Source of the DNA: Deltaproteobacteria bacterium
GTDB lineage: Bacteria; Desulfobacterota; Syntrophia; Syntrophales; Fen-1087
Direction of reading: 5' to 3'
Length of the DNA stretch: 10,119 bases
NCBI GenBank assembly: GCA_026388595.1
Contig: JAPLJM010000214.1
Location: forward strand, 1 to 10,119
The first letter of the stretch is position 1. Each line of letters starts with the position of its first letter. Positions 1 to 7,016 of the stretch are shown here, in pieces. Position numbers and translations under genes: made by a program. The notes beneath the pieces were generated by a model. It ran no database searches. It was not told where the DNA came from and saw only the letters and a list, made by a program, of their open reading frames with translations.

Positions 1-126
1 CCCAGGTGGGGTGGCGATACCAACTTTATGAGTACGGTGGGGAAAATACGCGTGATTCCGGAAGATCTTTGCACGACCCGGGACCACCTTCTGCCCTGTT
101 TCCGGAAATTTCAGCGGGAGGATTGA
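1..126 (+). CDS. C-terminal end of an unrecognised protein (partial, runs in from the left)
   Basis: Frame 1 is open from the window edge to a TGA at 124-126, giving 41 C-terminal residues. The tail contains GGDTNFMSTVGKIRVIPEDL and ends FRKFQRED. I do not recognise the family. The reading frame has a protein-like composition and GC-rich third positions similar to the neighbours. Its stop sits one base before the ATG of the next gene (128), and that gene's Shine-Dalgarno lies inside this frame, which suggests translational coupling and one operon. Frame 3 is also open to 131, but its translation looks less protein-like, so the frame choice is an inference. Confidence 0.45.
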   Translation, partial: PRWGGDTNFMSTVGKIRVIPEDLCTTRDHLLPCFRKFQRED

Positions 127-127
127 G

Positions 128-457
128 ATGAAGATCGTCTATACGATTATTGTTGTTCTGATTATGCTTTTTGTCGTTACCTTTTCTTTGGAGAACACCG
201 CCCCTGTCTCACTGCAGTACCTGGATTACCACATCACCATAAAAACATTCATGCTGTTGTTTGTTACTTTTCTCGTAGGCGTCGTTTTTGCGGGCTTCAT
301 GGGGATTGTCGAGCGTTTCCGGCTGACACGGACGATCAATAAATTGAATAAAACCATCAGGGAACAGAGACGGGACCTGAGAGCGAATGAAACACCGCCC
401 ATCATTGAAGACCCCCTGCATCGAAATCCGACAGAAACCGGCGCATCGACTTCCTGA
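128..457 (+). CDS. LapA-domain (DUF1049) small inner-membrane protein
   Basis: The protein is 109 aa. Two hydrophobic segments are visible, about residues 4-20 and 38-60, separated by a short loop containing SLENTAPVSLQYLDYHI. That loop matches the LapA pattern of a helix followed by F-x-x-x-N-x-x-x-V-x-L. After the second helix comes a basic, coiled-coil-like stretch (about 64-87, rich in R, K, Q and E) and a loose polar tail. In E. coli the LapA/LapB pair helps control lipopolysaccharide synthesis through LpxC turnover. Whether this protein does the same is unknown, and no lapB is seen here. The start is supported by GGGAGG at 116-121, six bases before the ATG. It probably belongs to the same transcript as the partial gene to its left and is convergent with the mog gene. 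Family call fairly sure, role unsure. Confidence 0.8.
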   Translation: MKIVYTIIVVLIMLFVVTFSLENTAPVSLQYLDYHITIKTFMLLFVTFLVGVVFAGFMGIVERFRLTRTINKLNKTIREQRRDLRANETPPIIEDPLHRNPTETGASTS

Positions 458-514
458 ACGGAGCCATCCGGCAAGGCAAATCATTCCGGACCACTCCCCG
501 GTGCATTCCCATAC

Positions 515-527
515 CGGCGAATCGCCG
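515..527. repeat. GC-rich inverted repeat in the convergent intergenic region
   Basis: CGGCGA-A-TCGCCG is a perfect 13-bp palindrome lying between the convergent LapA and mog genes. It could form a short hairpin in either transcript. Neither side is followed by a T-run, so it is not a classical intrinsic terminator, and no better terminator was found in 458-579. Confidence 0.3.
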
Positions 528-579
528 CAGCAAAACAGGTCGACTTGAGATTCATTACGGGGAAAGGCCCTTCAGTTTC

Positions 580-1071
580 TCAGGCAGCACACTCCCGTTC
601 ATCTCCCTTGATCTTTTCGATGGCATGGGACAAGGCCGGGAGAAGCACGGTAAGATTTTCCCGAACGCCCTTGGGGCTGCCCGGCAGGTTCACGATCAGC
701 GTCTGACCCCGAATACCGACAACGGCCCTGGAGATCAGGGCATGGGGGGTGATTTTATAGCTCTCCCAGCGCATGGCCTCCGCCATGCCGGGAACCTCTT
801 TGTCGATAACGCCCAGAGTGGCGTCCGGCGTCACATCCCGCGGTGAAACCCCGGTCCCTCCGGTGGTGACAATCAGGTCGATTCTAAGATGATCGGCAAA
901 ATCGATGAGGGACTGCCGGATCTGATCGACTTCATCGGGGACGACGGTGCGGCGGGTTACTTCAATCCCGATGGTTTTCAGAATCCTTTCAACCTCCGGA
1001 CCGCTTTTGTCTTCCCGCTGACCCGCCGATCCCTTATCGCTGACGGTAATGACGCCGGCCTGAATGACCAT
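580..1071 (-). CDS. mog: MoaB/Mog family molybdopterin biosynthesis protein
   Basis: This 163-aa cytosolic enzyme is of the molybdopterin adenylyltransferase type. It would activate molybdopterin with ATP before metal insertion by MoeA, in molybdenum/tungsten cofactor synthesis. Visible motifs are ITVSDKGSAGQREDKSG near the N-terminus (8-24), TTGGTG (69-74) followed by SPRDVTPDAT (76-85), and NLPGSPKG (128-135). Together these form the MoCF_biosynth fold and nucleotide/pterin site. Length fits MogA/MoaB (about 160-195 aa). An upstream in-frame TTG at 1089 is possible, but AGGAGG at 1077-1082 lies five bases before the ATG at 1071, so 1071 is the start. It begins 33 nt after the EF-G-like stop and is probably co-transcribed with that gene. 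MoaB and MogA cannot be told apart with certainty from sequence. Confidence 0.92.
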   Translation of the reverse strand: MVIQAGVITVSDKGSAGQREDKSGPEVERILKTIGIEVTRRTVVPDEVDQIRQSLIDFADHLRIDLIVTTGGTGVSPRDVTPDATLGVIDKEVPGMAEAMRWESYKITPHALISRAVVGIRGQTLIVNLPGSPKGVRENLTVLLPALSHAIEKIKGDERECAA

Positions 1072-1076
1072 GCTGT

Positions 1077-1082
1077 CCTCCT
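1077..1082 (-). promoter_or_regulatory. Ribosome binding site deciding the mog start
   Basis: AGGAGG on the minus strand, five bases before the ATG at 1071. It would lie inside the coding sequence if the TTG at 1089 were used, so it argues for the shorter protein. Confidence 0.8.
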
Positions 1083-1104
1083 CTTTCAAACTGAGGCGGC
1101 TTTG

Positions 1105-3189
1105 TCAATCCTCTTCCTTTTTGGCCTTGTACGCCGCAATAATTTTCTCGGCAATAAAAGGCGGCACTTCCTCGTAATGGGAATGGGTATAGGTAAAGGT
1201 TCCCCGGCCGCTCGTCATGGACCGCAGATCCGGTGCATATTTCAGGATTTCGGCCAATGGCACCTGGCCTTTGACGATCTGATGGGACCCTTTGGTATCC
1301 ATGCCCAGGACGCGCCCCCGCCGGCTGTTCAGATCACCCATGACATCACCCATATATTCGTCAGGAATTTCAATATCAATCGTGACAATGGGTTCCAGGA
1401 GGGTCGGCTGGCAGGCCAGCACCCCTTTCTTGAAGCCCATGGAACCGGCGATTTTGAAGGCCATTTCCGATGAATCGACGGTATGATAGGAACCATCCAC
1501 CAGCGAGACTTTCATGTCCACTGTGGGATAACCCGCCAGGACGCCTTCTTCCATGGCTTCGATGATTCCCTTTTCCACGGCGGGACGGTACTGTCCGGGA
1601 ATGACGCCGCCGACAATCTTGTCCACAAATTCAAAGCCGCCGCCGCGGGGCAGGGGCTCAATATCCAGCCAGCAGTCGCCGAACTGTCCCCGGCCGCCCG
1701 ACTGCTTTTTATAACGACCCTGCACATTGGTTTTCGCTTTGATGGTCTCTTTATAGGGCACCTTGGGGATATTCAGATTGACCTCTACCCCGAATTTGCG
1801 TTTCATTTTTTCAATGGCCACTTCGATATGGATCTGTCCCATGCCGGACAGGATCATTTCTTTGGTCTGATCGTTCCGATGGAAGGTCAGGGTGGGGTCC
1901 TCCTCCGTCAGCCTGTGAATGGAAGAGACGATTTTTTCCTCGTCGCCCCTGGATTTGGGTTCGATGGCGAAAGACATGATCGTCGGGGGAATCTCTATTT
2001 TTTCGAAAACGATAGGTGCTTTTTCATTACAGATGGTGTCGCCCGTCGCTGTTTCCTTTAACTTGGCCATGGCGGCGATATCGCCCGGAACCAGGGATTC
2101 CGCCGGTCTCTGGTTTTTGCCCTCCAGAAAGAAAGTAGTGCCGAACCGTTCATTGATTTTTCGTGAAGCATTAAAGATGGCGCCTTCGGTGCTGAGCGTT
2201 CCGGAATAGACCCGGAAGAGGGTCAGGCGGCCGGCATAGGGATCAGCAATGGTCTTGAAGACCATGGCGGAGAAAGGGGCCGATTCTTCCGGCAGACGTT
2301 CTTCCACGATGTCCGTTCCCGGTTTCCTGCCCTGAACGGGACCGCGGTCCACCGGCGAGGGCATATATTGCACAATGATATCCATCAAAGGGGCCAACCC
2401 GATATTTTTCGTCGCGGACCCGCAAATGACCGGCAGCAGGGCGCCGGAAACCACGCCTTTGCGGAGGCCGGCCTTGATCTCTTCCAGAGAAAGTTCGCCG
2501 CTTTCCAGATACTTGTCCATTAGCGCTTCATCGCATTCCGCAATATCCTCCACCATGGTTTCCCGGTAGGATTGCGCCTCATCAGTCATATCCGCGGGAA
2601 TGTCGGTGGTTTTGTAGCCTCCCTTCGGTTCATCGAAGATATAGGCCTTCATGGCCATAAGGTCCACAATGCCCTTAAAATGATCTTCTTTGCCGATGGG
2701 GAGGAACAGTGGCGTTGCCTTTGTCCCCAGCTTTTCCTTGATGCTGTCCATCGTTTTGAAAAAGTCAGCCCGCTCCCGGTCCATGCGGTTGATGTAGATG
2801 GCCCGCGGGAGTTTGAATTCGTCGGCGTACTCCCAGACCTTCTGGGTCTGGAATTCAACGCCGCCCACGGCGTCAATCACAACAAGGGCGCTGTCGGTGA
2901 TCCGGAGGCAGCTTTTGGTATCAAAAGCGAAGTTGGAATCACCGGGCGTGTCGATGATGTTCACTTTGTGCTTGTCCCAGTCGAAGAAATTCGTTGCGGT
3001 GCTGATGGAGATGTGCCGTTTCTGCTCTTCCGGCTCATAATCCATGCTGGAGGTTCCGTCGTCCACCCGGCCCGGCCGGTCCGATTTTCCGGCTATATGA
3101 AGAAACGATTCACAAAGCGACGTCTTCCCGGTGCCGCCATGTCCGATGATGGTTACATTCCTTAAAGATTTCGAATCATATTTTGCCAT
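1105..3189 (-). CDS. fusA: Elongation factor G-like GTPase (EF-G2 type paralog)
   Basis: The protein is 694 aa, full EF-G length. GTPase motifs: P-loop GHGGTGKT (16-23), switch I region KRHISIS (58-63), G3 DTPGDSNF (80-87), NRMD (134-137) and GSA (257-259). A domain II segment follows at about 305-390, domain III includes LSGMGQIHIEVAIEKM (447-462), domain IV carries GGRGQFGD (498-505), and domain V carries GDVMGDLNSRRGRVLGM (614-630). EF-G moves tRNA and mRNA through the ribosome or helps ribosome recycling. The divergent P-loop and the loss of the histidine after DTPG resemble the EF-G2-like family, such as the second EF-G of Thermus, rather than the main fusA of the str operon. No rpsL, rpsG or tuf lies nearby, which also points to a paralog. 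AAGGAG at 3195-3200 supports the start. The mog gene follows in the same direction. Confidence 0.93.
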   Translation of the reverse strand: MAKYDSKSLRNVTIIGHGGTGKTSLCESFLHIAGKSDRPGRVDDGTSSMDYEPEEQKRHISISTATNFFDWDKHKVNIIDTPGDSNFAFDTKSCLRITDSALVVIDAVGGVEFQTQKVWEYADEFKLPRAIYINRMDRERADFFKTMDSIKEKLGTKATPLFLPIGKEDHFKGIVDLMAMKAYIFDEPKGGYKTTDIPADMTDEAQSYRETMVEDIAECDEALMDKYLESGELSLEEIKAGLRKGVVSGALLPVICGSATKNIGLAPLMDIIVQYMPSPVDRGPVQGRKPGTDIVEERLPEESAPFSAMVFKTIADPYAGRLTLFRVYSGTLSTEGAIFNASRKINERFGTTFFLEGKNQRPAESLVPGDIAAMAKLKETATGDTICNEKAPIVFEKIEIPPTIMSFAIEPKSRGDEEKIVSSIHRLTEEDPTLTFHRNDQTKEMILSGMGQIHIEVAIEKMKRKFGVEVNLNIPKVPYKETIKAKTNVQGRYKKQSGGRGQFGDCWLDIEPLPRGGGFEFVDKIVGGVIPGQYRPAVEKGIIEAMEEGVLAGYPTVDMKVSLVDGSYHTVDSSEMAFKIAGSMGFKKGVLACQPTLLEPIVTIDIEIPDEYMGDVMGDLNSRRGRVLGMDTKGSHQIVKGQVPLAEILKYAPDLRSMTSGRGTFTYTHSHYEEVPPFIAEKIIAAYKAKKEED

Positions 3190-3233
3190 GAAGACTCCTT
3201 TCTATGCAACGAACACGCTTTCCATGTGGTTGT

Positions 3234-3251
3234 GCTGTTTAGCTTAACAGC
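3234..3251. promoter_or_regulatory. Inverted repeat in the EF-G upstream region
   Basis: GCTGTT (3234-3239) and AACAGC (3246-3251) form a perfect six-base inverted repeat around a six-base centre. It lies 45-62 bases upstream of the EF-G-like ATG, where a minus-strand promoter or leader would be. It could be an operator or a leader hairpin. A weak minus-strand -35-like TTGACT sits beside it at 3260-3265. Function not known. Confidence 0.3.
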
Positions 3252-3269
3252 TCTTTTAAAGTCAAGACA

Positions 3270-3286
3270 ATTTTGGAAGCCAAAAT
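3270..3286. promoter_or_regulatory. Operator-like palindrome between divergent genes
   Basis: ATTTTGGAAGCCAAAAT is a perfect inverted repeat, seven bases per arm around a three-base centre. It lies 12 bases upstream of the -35 box of the rightward promoter and close to where the leftward EF-G promoter should be. Position and symmetry fit a dimeric transcription factor site serving one or both genes. I do not recognise the cognate regulator. Confidence 0.45.
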
Positions 3287-3298
3287 CAAACAATCTGG

Positions 3299-3327
3299 TT
3301 GACATAAGCGTTCGTTATCAGTATAAG
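3299..3327 (+). promoter_or_regulatory. Sigma-70 type promoter for the carboxylase genes
   Basis: TTGACA (3299-3304), a 17-base spacer and TATAAG (3322-3327) make a near-consensus housekeeping promoter. Transcription would begin about 3334, giving a leader of roughly 108 nt. The leader holds a small imperfect hairpin, TAATCCG (3403-3409) with CGGAT-A-TTA (3416-3424), just upstream of the Shine-Dalgarno AGGAAGG (3429-3435), which stays free. The spacer itself contains ATAAGCGTTCGTTAT (3304-3318), a weak dyad with only its outer four bases paired. Confidence 0.75.
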
Positions 3328-3441
3328 GTGCGCCGTATTGTCGGGGATAGCATCGTCAACCGTTAAAATCGCCGTTGTCAATTGTGAAATCAAGAAAGCA
3401 GCTAATCCGATTCGCCGGATATTAATACAGGAAGGTTAATT

Positions 3442-4902
3442 ATGGGTGTGAAAGAAAGAAAAATCAAAAAGGTTCTGATTGCGAACCGGGGTGAAATCGC
3501 CCTCCGGATTATGCGCACTGTGCAGGAACTGGGGCTCGATGCTGTTGTTATTTATGAAAAACCGGACCGGGAGGCCTACTACGTCCGGCTGGCAAATGAT
3601 GCGATTCTGATCGGCGACGGACCGAGGCGGGATTACTTGGATATCGACAAAATCATCTGGGCAGCCAAAAAAACGAATGCCGATGCGATCCACCCGGGTT
3701 ACGGCTTCCTTGCCGAGAATGCCGATTTTTCCGCAGCCTGTGAAAAGGCAGGGATCACTTTCATTGGCCCCCCCCCGCAGGTGATCCGGGACCTGGGTAA
3801 CAAAGTGGTGGCGCGACAGATTGTCGGGAAGGCCGGTATTCCGTTTATTCCAGGCACAGGTGACCTGGTCCGCGGCAGCGCCGGGATCAATGATGCCTTT
3901 GCTTTTGCCAAGAAATATGGCTATCCCGTCATGTTGAAGGCTTCTTCCGGAGGGGGCGGGCGGGGCATCCGCAAGGTCGTCGACGAGGCGGATCTGATTG
4001 TCCAGTTGCCCCTGGCCCGGGCGGAGGCCCTGTCAGCCTTCAACGACGAAAGTATCTACATGGAGAAATTCATTGAGTCGCCCCGTCATGTGGAAATCCA
4101 GATACTGGCCGATCATCACGGAAATATCATCCATCTGGGTTCCCGGGACTGCTCCATTCAGCGGCGGCATCAGAAACTCCTCGAAATTGCGCCCGCCGAC
4201 CTGCCGGCGGATGTGCTGAACGCCATGTACGATTGCGCGATCAAGGCATCCCGGGAATCGGGTTACATCAACGCCGGCACCGTTGAATTCCTCGTCAATG
4301 CGGCAACCAATGAGTTCTGGTTCATGGAAATGAACACGCGCCTGCAGGTGGAACATACCGTGACGGAGGAGTTGACCGGGATTGACATTGTCCGGGAACA
4401 AATCCGGATTGCCGAGGGGCAGGCCCTCAACATCCCCGAAAATCGAGTGACCCTGCTGGGCAAAGCCATACAGGTTCGAATCAATGCCGAAGATCCCAAA
4501 AATAACTTCATGCCTGACGGCGGAAAACGGGTCGAAGTCTACCGGTCGCCCGGCGGACCGGGTGTCAGGCTGGACGGTGCCGTGTATCAGGGGTTCAAGG
4601 TTCCCACGGATTATGATTCACTGCTTGTCAAAATGACGATCCGGGGCTTTAACTGGGAGCAGACCCTGCAGCGACTGAAGAGGGCCCTGAACGGATTTTT
4701 GATTGTCGGCCCCAAGACCACCATTCCCTTCTACCTGGCGATCTGCGATGATCTCGACTTTCAGTTGGGTCGGTTTGACACGGGGTACCTCGAAACACAC
4801 CCTGAGGTTTTCAATTACCCAGAACCGGAGCGGGAAGTGGCAAAGCTGGCGAAACTGATTGCGGAAATTCATACCAAAAAAGTCAATCCCTATGCCGTTT
4901 GA
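3442..4902 (+). CDS. pycA: Biotin carboxylase subunit of a two-subunit (pyruvate-type) carboxylase
   Basis: This 486-aa cytosolic enzyme uses ATP and bicarbonate to carboxylate the biotin on its partner subunit. Motifs in order: VLIANRGEIALRI (11-23), HPGYGFLAENADF (84-96), the ATP-grasp glycine-rich loop SSGGGGRGIR (168-177), GSRDCSIQRRHQK (233-245), the catalytic stretch EMNTRLQVEHTVTE (296-309), and the conserved Arg in VRINAEDP (345-352). Residues equivalent to E. coli AccC Glu288, Asn290, Arg292, Glu296 and Arg338 all appear present. No carboxyltransferase or biotinyl domain is attached. AGGAAGG six bases before the ATG supports the start. The next gene, 67 nt on, supplies the carboxyltransferase and biotin carrier, so pyruvate carboxylase subunit A is more likely than AccC of acetyl-CoA carboxylase. 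The alternative name accC cannot be excluded. A run of nine C (3768-3776) encodes GPPPQ. Confidence 0.9.
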   Translation: MGVKERKIKKVLIANRGEIALRIMRTVQELGLDAVVIYEKPDREAYYVRLANDAILIGDGPRRDYLDIDKIIWAAKKTNADAIHPGYGFLAENADFSAACEKAGITFIGPPPQVIRDLGNKVVARQIVGKAGIPFIPGTGDLVRGSAGINDAFAFAKKYGYPVMLKASSGGGGRGIRKVVDEADLIVQLPLARAEALSAFNDESIYMEKFIESPRHVEIQILADHHGNIIHLGSRDCSIQRRHQKLLEIAPADLPADVLNAMYDCAIKASRESGYINAGTVEFLVNAATNEFWFMEMNTRLQVEHTVTEELTGIDIVREQIRIAEGQALNIPENRVTLLGKAIQVRINAEDPKNNFMPDGGKRVEVYRSPGGPGVRLDGAVYQGFKVPTDYDSLLVKMTIRGFNWEQTLQRLKRALNGFLIVGPKTTIPFYLAICDDLDFQLGRFDTGYLETHPEVFNYPEPEREVAKLAKLIAEIHTKKVNPYAV

Positions 4903-4969
4903 GAAAAATCGACAGGCTTCACCGGGAGTACTTCAAGCATAAATTTACGAGGAACAGGTTATAATATTT

Positions 4970-6910
4970 ATGAATAAGTCAACAAACCCCTTAGATGAAA
5001 GAATTGCCCCCGGGGAATTGCAGGACCAGGGCGTGCATTATGTGCTCGACAAAATCCGGGCGCAGAGAGGTTACTTCATTACCAACACGGAACGGGATCT
5101 CTCCCAGTCGGACTTTAAAAACCGGATTATGCCCCACACCCAGCTCCTTGCAGCCAAACCCCGGAACGATGCGGGTTATTTGTCCATTGAGATTACCGGC
5201 GGGGCTTCCGTGCATGTGGACATGCTGCGCAAGCAGATCAATCCCCTGGAAAAACTCGAAGTGCTCAGTCAAGGCATGCCGGACACGATGTTCCAGACCC
5301 TGTGCCGGGGCATCAACCTGTTCGGCTACCGGCCCTATCCGGAAAATGTCATCCGGGCGACCGTCCAGAGCTTTGCCCGATATGTACATGTGTGGCGGGT
5401 TTTTGACTTTCTGAACCACATTCCCAACATGATTCCTGTTTTTGAGGAAGTGAAGAAGGCGGGCAGAATTCTGGAGCCCTCCATCTGTTTTTCCACCGGC
5501 AAGGAACACACCGACGAATATTATGTAAATAAGGTTGGTCAGATTCTGGAGGTCACCGGTGAGGATATCGTTCTCTGCATTAAGAATCATGCCGGTCTGG
5601 GAACGCCCAAGCGGATCGGTGAACTGGTCGAAGCGATCCTGCAAAAATATCCCGATCTGATCATCCATTATCACGGCCACAACACGGACGGCGCCGATAT
5701 CGGACGAGTTGTCTATGCCGTTCGCAAAGGGGCAAAAATCGTCGACGCCAGCGATCATGCCTTTACCGGCTTTTACGGTCCGCCCCCGATCCTGACCGTT
5801 CTGGATCTTCTCGACGACTACGGCTACCATGCCGCCGGGATTGACCGCCAGGCCGTCATCGCGACGTCCAATGTCCTGAGGCCGGAAAGAGAGTACTACA
5901 AGGACTTTGAATCCCAGTTTCTGGGCTTTGACCCATCGGTGCAGATCCACAAACTGCCGGGTGGTGCCACAGGCTCCAGCTTTGAACAGGCCGTCAAGGG
6001 GGATTTTCTCCATCGGATGCCGGAAATCCTCCAGAATGAACTGCCCCGGGTACAACTCGATCTGGGGAACTGGTGGAGCGTTACGCCGGGTTCTCAGATT
6101 CTCTGGACCACCGCCGTCAACAACGTCCTGAAAGGGACGCGCTATAAAGACGTCAGCGACGATCTGAAAAACTTGCTGCTCGGGCGCTATGGCGAATTTC
6201 CCTTCTACCGGCCGGCCGACGAGATCTATGCCGCCGTCTTCGGTCCCGGATGGAAGGAAATCGTTGAATGCGACACCTGCTATCAGAAAATCGAAGATGT
6301 CGATCTCGATGTGGAAAAGAAGGTCCTGGAGCACCGCCTGGGGCGGGCGGCCACGGATGATGAACTGGTGCTCTATCTCCAGCACCCCAACGATGCCGTG
6401 GATTTCTTCAAATTTGAAGCAAAATATGGAAAAACATGGGTCCTCTCCCCGAAGATCTGGTTCCGGAAGGGCGGCTTCGGCCTGGGGGAAAAATTCGAAG
6501 TGCCCGATGTTTTCGGACGGCTCCATTCCATTGAGATCGGCCCGCAGCGACGGACGAAATCCGGGGATGCGACGACTTATCTGATCATTGATCACCATCA
6601 GGAGCCGATCATTACCGAAATGGAACAGGAGGACGCTCCCGGCAGGAAAAAAGCAGTCCTGTCCCTCAAGGAAATCGAAGCGGCGGCCAAAGCTGGAGAG
6701 TTCCGGTCCCAGATCACGGGAACGGTTAATGAGGTCTGTGTCACGGAAGGCGAGGAAGTGTCGGTCGGACAGGTCCTGCTTGTCCTGGAAGCCATGAAGA
6801 TGCTGAATAACGTCACTTCGGAAGTCGCCGGCAAAGTAACGGAGCTGTTTGTTTCGGCAGGGGACAAGGTAGCTGTGGGCGATGCCCTCCTGAATATCAG
6901 CAAGGCATAG
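4970..6910 (+). CDS. pycB: Carboxyltransferase/biotin-carrier subunit, pyruvate carboxylase subunit B-like
   Basis: The protein is 646 aa. An HMGL-type TIM-barrel carboxyltransferase domain (about 35-330) is followed by a conserved carboxylase domain (about 330-530), a linker, and a C-terminal biotinyl domain with EAMKM (607-611; K610 is the predicted biotinylated lysine). Key pocket residues by alignment from memory with pyruvate carboxylase: Arg42, Asp43 and Gln46 in ERDLSQ, the carboxylated-lysine equivalent Lys205 in IKNHAGL, metal ligands His235 and His237 in HYHGHNTDG, and Arg143 in WRVFDFLN. It would transfer CO2 from biotin to pyruvate, giving oxaloacetate. The domain is divergent: the usual DTTLRDAHQS reads NTERDLSQS, and SGxTSQPS reads FTGFYGPPP, so another 2-oxo acid is possible. 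No sodium-pump subunit is nearby, which argues against oxaloacetate decarboxylase. The Shine-Dalgarno is poor (AGG at 4956-4958, 11 bases away). Co-transcribed with the biotin carboxylase gene. Confidence 0.85.
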   Translation: MNKSTNPLDERIAPGELQDQGVHYVLDKIRAQRGYFITNTERDLSQSDFKNRIMPHTQLLAAKPRNDAGYLSIEITGGASVHVDMLRKQINPLEKLEVLSQGMPDTMFQTLCRGINLFGYRPYPENVIRATVQSFARYVHVWRVFDFLNHIPNMIPVFEEVKKAGRILEPSICFSTGKEHTDEYYVNKVGQILEVTGEDIVLCIKNHAGLGTPKRIGELVEAILQKYPDLIIHYHGHNTDGADIGRVVYAVRKGAKIVDASDHAFTGFYGPPPILTVLDLLDDYGYHAAGIDRQAVIATSNVLRPEREYYKDFESQFLGFDPSVQIHKLPGGATGSSFEQAVKGDFLHRMPEILQNELPRVQLDLGNWWSVTPGSQILWTTAVNNVLKGTRYKDVSDDLKNLLLGRYGEFPFYRPADEIYAAVFGPGWKEIVECDTCYQKIEDVDLDVEKKVLEHRLGRAATDDELVLYLQHPNDAVDFFKFEAKYGKTWVLSPKIWFRKGGFGLGEKFEVPDVFGRLHSIEIGPQRRTKSGDATTYLIIDHHQEPIITEMEQEDAPGRKKAVLSLKEIEAAAKAGEFRSQITGTVNEVCVTEGEEVSVGQVLLVLEAMKMLNNVTSEVAGKVTELFVSAGDKVAVGDALLNISKA

Positions 6911-6936
6911 AATAAAACGCCGTCGTTATTGATGGC

Positions 6937-6963
6937 TTGACCTTCGACCCTTCTTATTATACG
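6937..6963 (+). promoter_or_regulatory. Possible weak promoter for secA
   Basis: TTGACC (6937-6942) is five of six to the -35 consensus. The best partners are TATACG (6958-6963, 15-base spacer) or the better TATTAT (6955-6960) with a spacer too short. Transcription would begin about 6967-6970, right at the first terminator stem. The fit is poor; it is listed because no other promoter for secA is visible. Confidence 0.22.
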
Positions 6964-6967
6964 TATA

Positions 6968-7010
6968 CACCACAGGCGGCCGATCGTGAGGGCGTCTGTG
7001 GTGTTTTTTT
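6968..7010 (+). terminator. Intrinsic terminator after the carboxylase operon
   Basis: CACCACAG (6968-6975) pairs perfectly with CTGTGGTG (6996-7003) across a 20-nt loop, followed at once by seven T (7004-7010). It lies 57 nt after the pycB-like stop and would end the carboxylase transcript. It is the first of two terminators in tandem. Confidence 0.8.
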
Positions 7011-7016
7011 ATGGAC

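Noticed and set aside
498..517. CCGGT and ACCGG inverted repeat as a terminator for the LapA-domain gene
   Set aside because: The stem is only five base pairs with a ten-base loop, no T-run follows, and it overlaps the better 515-527 palindrome.
3236..3265. Minus-strand promoter for the EF-G-like gene, TTGACT (3265-3260) with TAAACA (3241-3236)
   Set aside because: The -35 box is good but the -10 matches only about three of six with an 18-base spacer. Some promoter must exist here, but this pairing is not convincing.
3304..3318. ATAAGCGTTCGTTAT inside the promoter spacer as an operator
   Set aside because: Only the outer four bases on each side pair, so the symmetry is too weak to call a binding site.
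3331..3379. Imperfect direct repeat CGCCGTATTGTC / CGCCGTTGTC in the carboxylase leader
   Set aside because: Short, imperfect and separated by nearly 30 bases. No clear regulatory meaning.
4960..4965. TATAAT just before the pycB-like start, considered as a separate promoter
   Set aside because: No -35 box at an acceptable distance, and it ends only four bases before the start codon. It is likely AT-rich spacer.
4991..6598. 535-aa open frame on the minus strand opposite the carboxyltransferase gene
   Set aside because: The plus-strand frame has clear enzyme motifs. The antisense frame shows no recognisable domain and is a codon-bias shadow in GC-rich DNA.
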